From positions 8,164 through 13,673 of the forward strand of contig NZOA01000013.1 in NCBI GenBank assembly GCA_002695115.1: 5,510 bases of DNA, given 5' to 3'. The translations under genes were made by a program, and so were the position numbers. Below, in pieces: positions 1 through 5,376 of this stretch. Source of the stretch: Planctomycetota bacterium. Lineage in GTDB: Bacteria > Planctomycetota > UBA8108. Numbering within the stretch: the stretch's first letter is position 1; every line of letters begins with the position of its first letter. Below the pieces are notes generated by a model. That model searched no databases. It had not been told where the DNA came from and saw nothing but the letters and a program-made list of their open reading frames with translations.

Positions 1-65
1 ACCTCGAGGTAGTCCGGCCTGGCGTGGTTACTCGATGCGCAGAAGACACAGATGGAGATTCCCAT
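1..65 (-). CDS. LOG family protein (TIGR00730-type), N-terminal fragment
   Basis: This is a partial gene leaving the window at base 1. The minus strand reads ATG at 65-63, followed by 21 codons giving MGISICVFCASSNHARPDYL plus E. The pattern (I/V)CVFC-x-SS-x3-A-x-P-x-Y at the extreme N-terminus is the characteristic opening of LOG-family proteins, also annotated as Rossmann-fold nucleotide-binding or 'lysine decarboxylase-like' proteins. Known members hydrolyse N6-modified or plain nucleoside 5'-monophosphates to base plus ribose 5-phosphate and act in the cytosol. The catalytic PGGxGTxxE motif would lie beyond the edge and cannot be checked. The start is supported by AAAGGA on the minus strand with six bases before ATG. 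The gene lies 117 bases downstream of the Gfo/Idh/MocA gene on the same strand, so co-transcription is possible. The family call rests on only 21 residues but the match is distinctive. Confidence 0.75.
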   Translation of the reverse strand, partial: MGISICVFCASSNHARPDYLE

Positions 66-117
66 GTTCAGTCCTTTATTCCAGCCGGACGGCACGGGGG
101 CCGCCCACGGATCGTGA

Positions 118-123
118 ATTTTA
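118..123 (-). promoter_or_regulatory. Possible -10 element ahead of the LOG-family gene
   Basis: On the minus strand this reads TAAAAT, inside the context CAGATAAAATTCA, an acceptable sigma-70-type -10 hexamer (five of six matches to TATAAT). No convincing -35 lies 16-18 bases upstream, where the sequence is T-rich followed by CGGG. If it is used, the LOG gene would have its own transcript with a leader of about 45 bases instead of depending on readthrough from the oxidoreductase. Weak evidence. Confidence 0.22.
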
Positions 124-182
124 TCTGAAAAGAAATTCTCCCGAAAAAGACGGCGCTGTACATATTGGGCATTGGTTCGGGA

Positions 183-1304
183 TCAACTCCGGTCCGGCAG
201 AGAGCCCAGCGGGTTGTTGCGGTTTTTAAGAGGGAGCGCGACAGATGCCCGGAGGCGGTGGGATTCGAAAACGGCGGCGATCATTTCCGTGGCCGCGCGT
301 GCCTGGTAGATACTGCCAAGGGGCTGCCGATCCTGCTCGATGGACTCTATCAGGTCAGTGACAATCGCGACGTTTCCGTTGCCCCTGGCCGCCCGGTCAG
401 TCTTCTTGAGAGGCTCGGCCTTATCAATCCCTGCGCTTGAGATGGGCCTCCAGTCGGAGCCGGTTCGACCCGGCTCCCAGGAGGGGTCCTCGAGGATGTG
501 GACATCAGGCAGGTAGCCCGTGTGTATGGTGATGACTCCCTTAGAGCCATAGAGGGTCAGCCCGAAGCGTGAAGGGTTTGCCGCCATGTTACGATGGCTC
601 GAGAAGAAGGCGGTACAGCCCCCCTCCATCTCGAAAGAAGCTTCGATTCCATCGCCGGTGAGGGGGCCTATGCCTTCATTTCCTTCTTTTACATCCGCCG
701 GCCCCACCGGCCTACCGTCCTGGGTTACCTTTGCGAAGCAGCTTCGTGCCTCTCCTCCAAAGATACGCATGAGATCAAAAATATGGGTTCCGAGGACCCA
801 GAGATCTTCACCGCCGCCGCGGTGGTCCTCCTTGCCCCGTCCACGGAGTTCGAGCAGCCGGCCGATTTTTCCAGCATTGATAAGCTCCCGGATGACCTTG
901 ACCCTGGGGCTGTAGCGGGTCTGGTGGGCGATGGCGAGCTTGACATGTTTTTCTTCACAGGTGCGGACCATGGCGTCAGCCTCGGCAAGCGTTCGGCACA
1001 TCGGTTTTTCCAGGAAAATGCTGGCTCCGTGTTCGGCGCAGGCGAGGACCATGTCGTGATGGCAGTCGAGCCAACGAGGAGCAACGCTGACGATATCCGG
1101 GCGTTCAGCCGCCAGCATTTTCCTGTAGTCTCCGTAGAGGGCTTTTACCTTGAGACGTTCGCCGGCCGCTTTGAGGCCGGCGGGCGTCTCGTCGGCCACC
1201 GCGACGATTTCCGCCTGGGGAACTTCCTTCCAGACCTTGTCGAGCCCGTGACCGTAGTCACCTTTGCCGCTTCGGCCAATGATCGCGATTCGGTATTCTT
1301 TCAT
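183..1304 (-). CDS. Gfo/Idh/MocA family oxidoreductase
   Basis: A complete 373-residue cytosolic protein of usual length for this family of NAD(P)-dependent sugar, inositol or polyol dehydrogenases. The N-terminal Rossmann half (about residues 1-125) starts with a beta strand and glycine-rich loop, IAIIGRSGKGDYG at 6-18. It then has an acidic end to the second strand (VAVAD, 34-38), expected for ribose contact in NAD-preferring members, and the family signature EKP at 99-101, whose Lys is the conserved catalytic/cofactor residue. The C-terminal alpha/beta half carries a GTHIFDLMR stretch at 172-180, matching the family's G-x-H-x-x-D motif, with H174 and D177 as likely active-site residues. 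The glycine loop is not the textbook GxGxxG. The start is preceded on the minus strand by GGGAG, 11 bases from ATG, a slightly long spacing. The substrate cannot be assigned. Its divergent neighbour is a hexokinase-like gene, suggesting but not proving a carbohydrate role. Confidence 0.93.
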   Translation of the reverse strand: MKEYRIAIIGRSGKGDYGHGLDKVWKEVPQAEIVAVADETPAGLKAAGERLKVKALYGDYRKMLAAERPDIVSVAPRWLDCHHDMVLACAEHGASIFLEKPMCRTLAEADAMVRTCEEKHVKLAIAHQTRYSPRVKVIRELINAGKIGRLLELRGRGKEDHRGGGEDLWVLGTHIFDLMRIFGGEARSCFAKVTQDGRPVGPADVKEGNEGIGPLTGDGIEASFEMEGGCTAFFSSHRNMAANPSRFGLTLYGSKGVITIHTGYLPDVHILEDPSWEPGRTGSDWRPISSAGIDKAEPLKKTDRAARGNGNVAIVTDLIESIEQDRQPLGSIYQARAATEMIAAVFESHRLRASVALPLKNRNNPLGSLPDRS

Positions 1305-1388
1305 ACTTAGTTCGTCTCCCGGGGAGGTCGCAGGAGTTTGTTTTCCAGGCCGGAGTTGTTTTTCACACCCCGGTTCCGGCAGGGCTCG

Positions 1389-1416
1389 ATTTTATCAATT
1401 TTGCGCTCGCATCCAA
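1389..1416 (-). promoter_or_regulatory. Candidate promoter for the oxidoreductase gene
   Basis: Reading the minus strand, TTGGAT (complement of 1411-1416) lies 16 bases before TAAAAT (complement of 1389-1394). The -10 matches consensus at five of six positions and the -35 at three (TTG). This would give a 5' leader of roughly 75-80 bases before the ATG at 1304. It lies back to back with the rightward promoter near 1465-1473, so a regulator bound between them could affect both genes. Found by eye only. Confidence 0.33.
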
Positions 1417-1464
1417 ACCCCGGGAAGAGGGGCCTCTCGAATAAGTGCCGAGTTCGCCACCACC

Positions 1465-1473
1465 TGCTATACT
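1465..1473 (+). promoter_or_regulatory. Extended -10 promoter for the hexokinase-like gene
   Basis: The sequence TGCTATACT is an extended -10 element: TG, one base, then TATACT, five of six matches to TATAAT. The -35 position (1445-1450, GTGCCG) is poor, as is common with extended -10 promoters. Transcription would start near 1480, giving a leader of about 19 bases before the ATG at 1499. This also argues against using the in-frame GTG at 1445, which would lie upstream of the transcript. Confidence 0.45.
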
Positions 1474-1498
1474 CGCACCCTGTTTTTCGCGAGGTTAC

Positions 1499-3052
1499 AT
1501 GAATAACGACGGCATCGGCATTTTTATCTCAAAGGAGCGGCTCTCCGCCTCGACGGAGGCCTTGTGGCGGGAACTCCAGCGAGAGCGGATTCTCTTCGAC
1601 AGCGAAGATCCCGCTACCTTGCAGGTGTTGCGGCGTGATGCCGAGCGTATAGCCGCGTCGATGGATAGTTCCTCCGAGGAGCCGCCGATGCTCTGGAGCG
1701 GAGTTCCGTGGCCTCGCGGTGAAAAACCGCTTCGCAGCGATTATTGCCTGAGCATCTCAGTGGGCGGCAGCAAAACGGTTGCCCTGTTGCTTCGAATAGA
1801 TGGTGGCGATGTGATCGGTCTCGGCCCCGGTGGAAAGGAGGTTCGCGGCGATGAGCTTGAGCGCCTTGCCAGGAACAGCACCACAGCGACTCCCACCACC
1901 TCGGATACCGCGGATGGTTTCGCCATGATCGAGAAGATCGTACGGGGGGTTTGCGACCGGCTTGGCGACAATCTCCAGGAACTCGAGGATTGCGCCAATA
2001 TCGTATTGAGCTGGGGCTTTGCTGCCGCCAGCGAGCGGACGCATGAAGACCTGCTTGGGGGTCTTACCGTTCGCACAACCCTGATGACGAAGATGCAGGG
2101 GGCTTTTACCGCCGACCTCCAGGGGCGTGACCTCTGCGCCCTGTTTGCTGAAGCCTTCGAGAAGGTCCTCGGCTGGAGCCGGCCGGTGACCGTTGCCAAC
2201 GACGGGATCATGGCGCTGCATTATTTTCTGGCTCCGCGCCGCCGCCGAAAATATTCCCAGATCGGTCTGTTTATCAATGGGACAGGGTGCAATTTCGCGT
2301 TGGCGGAGCCTTATGCCGTGCGGCCCGGAGGTATCGTCAGTTCTGAAGGAGAGCGTTACGAACCACAGCACCTTGTGGGCGGCCTGCGGCCGGCTCCAGG
2401 TGACCAGCTGGTGAACTATTTCATCAACTACGAGATCGGCAGTATCAAGCTCGAAACGACAAAGTCACGGTTTGACACCAGCGAGAGCTATCAAATCCAG
2501 ACCAATGCCCTGTCCGGGGGCAACGCGTTCCGGCAGCAATTCCAGGGCCTGGGAAGCGAATATCTCGGCGCGGATCTTTTTCAGCGCCTGCTCGAGGCCT
2601 ATCGTTGCGGTCCTGGGGGAGGTGATTGTCCGGATGGGCCGCAGATTTCTGCCCTGGCCGGTTTTGAGGTCGGCTCCAGGGAAGCTCTTGCCCGGCTGGC
2701 TTTTTTTTTCCCGGAGGTAGAGTTTGCCGCTGAGGATGCCGAGAAGCTGCTCTTTATCTGCCGGGCGATCGTCGATCGCTCGGCGCTGCACGCAGCCTTG
2801 CTGCTCGCGGCGGTGAGCTTCAGGGTAGGGTTCGGGTTTGGAAGCGAGGAGGAGGGGCTCCAGGATCTTCTTGGGATCGAGGGAAGTATCTGGAGTATCG
2901 AGGGTTATCCTGAGCGGGTTTTGAGTTATTGGGGAGCGCTCTGCGGAGAGCGGGAGCTGAACGTCAAGATGGCGTGTGAGCCCGGTTTCAACGCCAGCCT
3001 GCATGGCCCCGCTTTTTTCGCGGCGATCCACGCTCGGAGGGATTCTTTTTAG
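1499..3052 (+). CDS. Eukaryotic-type hexokinase-fold protein, phosphate-1 loop degenerate
   Basis: A 517-residue protein with the order of motifs of the eukaryotic hexokinase family (Pfam Hexokinase_1/Hexokinase_2), rare in bacteria and unlike the usual ROK or Glk glucokinases. The lead-in PMLWSGVPWPRGEK is at 63-76. Phosphate-1 is ISVGGSKT at 86-93. The sugar segment is LSW at 170-172 and MTK at 196-198, followed by VANDG at 232-236 with the catalytic Asp 235. Phosphate-2 is GTGCN at 261-265, followed by E270 and INYEIGS at 309-315 (E312). A GSEYLGADL segment at 352-360 matches the family's SGxYLGE, a helix ICRAIVDRSA is at 420-429, and IEGSIW is at 460-465. Sugar contacts of human glucokinase are all conserved, but the phosphate-1 Asp, Asn and Arg are Ser87, Lys92 and Val94, and the C-terminal DGSG is absent. 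It may be an altered kinase or a sugar-binding sensor. I chose ATG 1499 because GAGG at 1491-1494 precedes it; an in-frame GTG at 1445 would add 18 residues. It has no signal peptide, so it is cytosolic. Confidence 0.85.
   Translation: MNNDGIGIFISKERLSASTEALWRELQRERILFDSEDPATLQVLRRDAERIAASMDSSSEEPPMLWSGVPWPRGEKPLRSDYCLSISVGGSKTVALLLRIDGGDVIGLGPGGKEVRGDELERLARNSTTATPTTSDTADGFAMIEKIVRGVCDRLGDNLQELEDCANIVLSWGFAAASERTHEDLLGGLTVRTTLMTKMQGAFTADLQGRDLCALFAEAFEKVLGWSRPVTVANDGIMALHYFLAPRRRRKYSQIGLFINGTGCNFALAEPYAVRPGGIVSSEGERYEPQHLVGGLRPAPGDQLVNYFINYEIGSIKLETTKSRFDTSESYQIQTNALSGGNAFRQQFQGLGSEYLGADLFQRLLEAYRCGPGGGDCPDGPQISALAGFEVGSREALARLAFFFPEVEFAAEDAEKLLFICRAIVDRSALHAALLLAAVSFRVGFGFGSEEEGLQDLLGIEGSIWSIEGYPERVLSYWGALCGERELNVKMACEPGFNASLHGPAFFAAIHARRDSF
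2701..2709 (+). repeat. Run of nine T inside the hexokinase-like gene
   Basis: Nine consecutive T follow GGC and precede CCCGG, encoding Phe-Phe-Phe (402-404). Hexokinase-like sequence continues in the same frame on both sides, so the frame shown is the functional one. Loss of one T gives a stop at the TAG of 2718-2720, and gain of one gives a stop within about a dozen codons. Either would remove the C-terminal 110 or so residues. Runs of this length are uncommon in moderately GC-rich genes and are prone to slippage. Confidence 0.9.
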
Positions 3053-3200
3053 TTTTCCGCTGTGGAGCTTTGGTCGAGGGGCAGACAACATTTTAGGAAG
3101 ATGTCAGGGAGGCCATGATTCGTATTTTTCAGGCTGAATCCCCGCAGTTTTCCTTGTTTCTACGGTGTCAGGATTCCAATGAGATGGAAGTCATTCCGTG

Positions 3201-3209
3201 TGCTATGCT
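3201..3209 (+). promoter_or_regulatory. Possible extended -10 element
   Basis: TGCTATGCT has the same TG-n-TAT-n-CT form as the element ahead of the hexokinase-like gene (TGCTATACT at 1465-1473). It has a TG extension and four of six matches to the -10 consensus. No good -35 is visible at 3181-3187. It would transcribe the 86-codon ORF, and possibly the lipoprotein gene with a leader of about 340 bases. Confidence 0.3.
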
Positions 3210-3231
3210 TGGGTAGAGGAAAAAAGTTGAA

Positions 3232-3492
3232 ATGATTCGAAGGCGAGCCGTAGAATCAGGCGATCCTTCCCCTAATCCCGGTAACGGGAGCATGTCTCTT
3301 CAGGGTGTTGATTCTGAGATACGAAGAGTATTGCGGAGTATGAATCGCTCCGGAGACTCCGAGGCACGCTTCTTACTGGCTGATCGGCTGGATAGTAATA
3401 AACGAGGAAATAACAAGTTAGACATTCCGTATCGTAAATGGGCTGATTACGGTTTACTTCATGGCTCAGCGGACTTGATTTCGCGGAAATAG
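3232..3492 (+). CDS. Doubtful small ORF, hypothetical protein
   Basis: An 86-codon ORF whose product I do not recognise. It is basic and hydrophilic, with no signal peptide, membrane segment or cysteine. The middle (residues 26-53, from VDSEIRRVL to LADRLD) could form helices. In favour: an AGAGGA about 12 bases before ATG and a possible extended -10 upstream. Against: only 37 of 86 third codon positions are G or C, while the flanking genes are clearly GC-rich at that position, and it uses CGA, AGA, ATA and TTA codons that look rare nearby. It may be a chance ORF in non-coding DNA, a remnant, or a small transferred gene. Confidence 0.25.
   Translation: MIRRRAVESGDPSPNPGNGSMSLQGVDSEIRRVLRSMNRSGDSEARFLLADRLDSNKRGNNKLDIPYRKWADYGLLHGSADLISRK
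3276..3289. repeat. Small inverted repeat TCCCG-GTAA-CGGGA
   Basis: A perfect five-base-pair stem with a four-base loop, lying inside the doubtful 86-codon ORF. It is not followed by a T run, so it is not an intrinsic terminator. In an untranslated leader it would be a stable GC hairpin. It may have no function. Confidence 0.35.
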
Positions 3493-3560
3493 CGGGATGC
3501 CTGACTCTCTCGGCCAGCAAGCCGGGGGCCCCGTTCTGAAATATTTGAAAGGTTAATCGA

Positions 3561-5267
3561 ATGGATAGCTCTGGACGTTTCGTCAGAACATTGGGTCGGG
3601 TACAGGTTGCAGTGTTGGCGTTATTGGTCGCCGTTCTCACCCTGGGCTCCGGCTGCGACACCAAGGTTGGTAATGGAATCGTATCCACCTCGACGTTTGA
3701 ATCTCTCGGGTTGGTTGAGAGCCTCGACCAGGAACCCATCCAGGTTTTGTCTGACAAGATCGACCTGCTGAAGTCGATCCTCCCGTCCGAGGTGGTGGCC
3801 ACCTTGAATAAGCAGCAGTCCGAGTCGTTCCCTCTCGGAACGCTTGGCCTGGGAGCCGGTGGGCGCAGCTCGGTGCTTGTCTTCGAGGCGAACCTGCGCG
3901 CGATCTGTTCGGCAGATCTCTGTGAAACCGGAGAGTGTGCCCAGACCAACCCGGTCAAGCTCCACTACAATGACGTGGGCTTTGAAGAAGAGATGGACGA
4001 CCTGAACGTCGGCGTGAACTTTCCTACCTTCGGCCAGGTGGTTCCCAGTATTCAGGTAGATATTTCACGAGGAAACGGCCTGGGCGGCGATCGCTGGATT
4101 ATTGCCTATGAGATCAATTCACGGAGCCTGGTCGGCCTCCGCGCCAGGGATGTTGGCTACCGTAATGTTCAGAATCCCCTGGACCCCGATGACCCGAACT
4201 TCGGCCGCGGTAACGGCCTGGTGATGAGCGTTATCATCAGCGGCGCCGAGATGCAGTCGCAGCTTGGCCTCGGGACGCAGCCGCGGATCACCCGGATTTT
4301 TGATCTTGGCCCCGATGCTTCCTCCAATAAGCACCGCCTGCTTGTCTTTTTCGCGCGCGAGGTCCTGCGGGAAGTTCATTTGATCGAGATCGAGGCTGGC
4401 GTGACGTCTGTCAGAACCGACCTGTCTCCCGGTGGCGGCAACGAGCCGGTCTGGACGCTCAATGGCCAGTTCCGCCTGTTTGGCACCGCCGAGGACCAGC
4501 CCTTCCTGAGCCTTGCTGAGCTCGAGCAGATCACGCAGGAGGTGGATGTCAACATTGGCGATTTCCAGCCCATCAGAATCAATACTGATGGGAGCGCGCT
4601 TGTATTTGATTCCGAGAGCAGCCAGTTCCTCAAGATCCAGTCGCTCTCCGCCCTGGATATTCTGGAGCACCCCGGGAAGGTCGTCGGCCAGGGGCATGCT
4701 GAGATCGCTGTGGAGAGGAGCACGATCGACGGTGAGGTCGGGAGTTCCTCGACCGAGCGCGATTTTACCGAGTCCTGGGGGCATCCGGTCCAGAACGAGA
4801 TTGTCCTGGTCGAGGAGAATACCAATACGATTTTTGCCTACGATTTCACCCTCGCTTCCGACGAAGACAACATGCGGCAGATCGTCAATTCCATCAGCCT
4901 GGTTTCCAATCGCAGGGATCCGAATCCTGTAGCCGGTGGCGGTGTCCTGATCAACAACGAGGAACCCATTTTGCTCAAGGGCGAGGAAGATATTCTCAAC
5001 AACCGGTTGATGTTCGATCGCGGGCGTGACGAGCTCATCGCGGTCAACTATGACGCCGGAACGGTCGTTATCATCGCCAAGCGCGCATCCTTCACCGATG
5101 TGACGGGAGGCGATCTCGCCGATATCACCTATATCAAGTACACCGGCGTTGAGCAGCCCGATGAGATGCAGAGCATCCGCGTATGGGACAGCAGCACATC
5201 TTCGCTGCTCAAGGTCCTCCTGCAGACCAGGCGGGAGCCCACCATCACCACCCTCTTCGGTAATTGA
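3561..5267 (+). CDS. Probable lipoprotein of unknown function
   Basis: A 568-residue exported protein I do not recognise. The N-terminus has Arg 6, 10 and 13, a hydrophobic core of about residues 15-29 (VQVAVLALLVAVLTL), then GSGC with Cys32. This is a lipoprotein-type signal with a loose lipobox (Gly rather than Leu at -3), so the mature protein would start at Cys32 and sit on a membrane, facing the periplasm or the outside. Residue 33 is Asp. The mature part is acidic, strand-rich and without further membrane segments. Three more cysteines form an even C-x4-C-x4-C at 116, 121 and 126. Segments around 258-278, 342-358, 411-428 and 488-507 share a pattern of a polar/Asp turn then two beta strands, as in a beta-propeller, but I cannot prove a repeat. 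GNG followed by L or I occurs at 37, 171 and 217. The start is supported by AAAGG at 3548-3552, eight bases before ATG. An AhpD-like gene follows after 109 bases. Confidence 0.85.
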   Translation: MDSSGRFVRTLGRVQVAVLALLVAVLTLGSGCDTKVGNGIVSTSTFESLGLVESLDQEPIQVLSDKIDLLKSILPSEVVATLNKQQSESFPLGTLGLGAGGRSSVLVFEANLRAICSADLCETGECAQTNPVKLHYNDVGFEEEMDDLNVGVNFPTFGQVVPSIQVDISRGNGLGGDRWIIAYEINSRSLVGLRARDVGYRNVQNPLDPDDPNFGRGNGLVMSVIISGAEMQSQLGLGTQPRITRIFDLGPDASSNKHRLLVFFAREVLREVHLIEIEAGVTSVRTDLSPGGGNEPVWTLNGQFRLFGTAEDQPFLSLAELEQITQEVDVNIGDFQPIRINTDGSALVFDSESSQFLKIQSLSALDILEHPGKVVGQGHAEIAVERSTIDGEVGSSSTERDFTESWGHPVQNEIVLVEENTNTIFAYDFTLASDEDNMRQIVNSISLVSNRRDPNPVAGGGVLINNEEPILLKGEEDILNNRLMFDRGRDELIAVNYDAGTVVIIAKRASFTDVTGGDLADITYIKYTGVEQPDEMQSIRVWDSSTSSLLKVLLQTRREPTITTLFGN

Positions 5268-5268
5268 G

Positions 5269-5281
5269 GGAGAGCTTCTCC
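5269..5281. repeat. Small hairpin just after the lipoprotein stop
   Basis: GGAGA, three bases (GCT), TCTCC: a perfect five-base-pair stem beginning two bases after the TGA. It has no following T run. It stands immediately upstream of a stronger inverted repeat at 5284-5318, and the two could form a tandem structure at the 3' end of the transcript. Confidence 0.4.
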
Positions 5282-5283
5282 GT

Positions 5284-5318
5284 CTTCAGAGCCGCTCGCC
5301 GGAGGAGTTCCTCTGAAG
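5284..5318. repeat. Eight-base perfect inverted repeat between genes
   Basis: CTTCAGAG at 5284-5291 is the exact reverse complement of CTCTGAAG at 5311-5318, with a 19-base GC-rich loop. It lies 16 bases past the lipoprotein stop and 58 bases before the next start. The downstream bases (TGCCGCGTTG) lack a T tract, so a classical intrinsic terminator is unlikely. It could be a 3'-end stabilising structure, a weak terminator, or an operator for the downstream gene. Confidence 0.5.
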
Positions 5319-5376
5319 TGCCGCGTTGCCCTGTCGTTGTCGGAGCGTTAAACTGCCTCGACCGGAGGGTCTCAAT

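Larger units (their letters stand above)
3053..3560. other. Lower-GC intergenic stretch without a confident gene
   Basis: This gap of about 500 bases separates the hexokinase-like gene from the lipoprotein gene. By hand count, 3361-3480 is about 45% G+C, against about 67% in a sample of the downstream gene (4201-4260). I see no tRNA, no rRNA, no intrinsic terminator with a T run, and no riboswitch class I recognise. It holds a possible extended -10 (3201-3209), a doubtful 86-codon ORF (3232-3492), a small dyad TCCCG-GTAA-CGGGA (3276-3289), and a GC-rich patch with CGGC/GCCG and CGGGG-G-CCCCG dyads (3511-3533) just before the lipoprotein gene. It could be a degraded gene, a long structured leader, or a small transferred insert. 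Confidence 0.6.

Noticed and set aside
594..1310. Long open frame (238 codons) on the plus strand opposite the oxidoreductase
   Set aside because: It is entirely antisense to a clear Gfo/Idh/MocA gene, and its product has no recognisable motif and no supporting ribosome site.
1445..1498. Upstream in-frame GTG start for the hexokinase-like gene
   Set aside because: It would lie in the -35 region of the extended -10 promoter, has no ribosome site, and adds a Pro/Ser-rich stretch; ATG 1499 has GAGG just upstream.
2465..3091. 208-codon open frame on the minus strand opposite the hexokinase-like gene
   Set aside because: It overlaps conserved hexokinase motifs on the other strand; its product looks like a GC-rich shadow translation.
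3174..3189. TTCCA-ATGAGA-TGGAA inverted repeat as an operator
   Set aside because: Only five base pairs with no extension or second copy; expected by chance in a region of this size.
3511..3533. GC-rich dyads CGGC/GCCG and CGGGG-G-CCCCG as a terminator
   Set aside because: The second dyad has a one-base loop and cannot fold as a hairpin of full length, and no T run follows; it lies just before a gene start.
3053..3560. tRNA or known riboswitch in the gap
   Set aside because: No cloverleaf with a GTTC-type T loop and no riboswitch core sequence could be found by eye.
3272..3958. 228-codon minus-strand frame spanning the gap and the lipoprotein start
   Set aside because: Its product is rich in Ser, Arg and Pro with no motif, and it covers the lipoprotein signal peptide; most likely chance.
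4119..4784. 221-codon open frame on the minus strand opposite the lipoprotein gene
   Set aside because: Antisense to a frame with a good start and signal peptide; no independent support.
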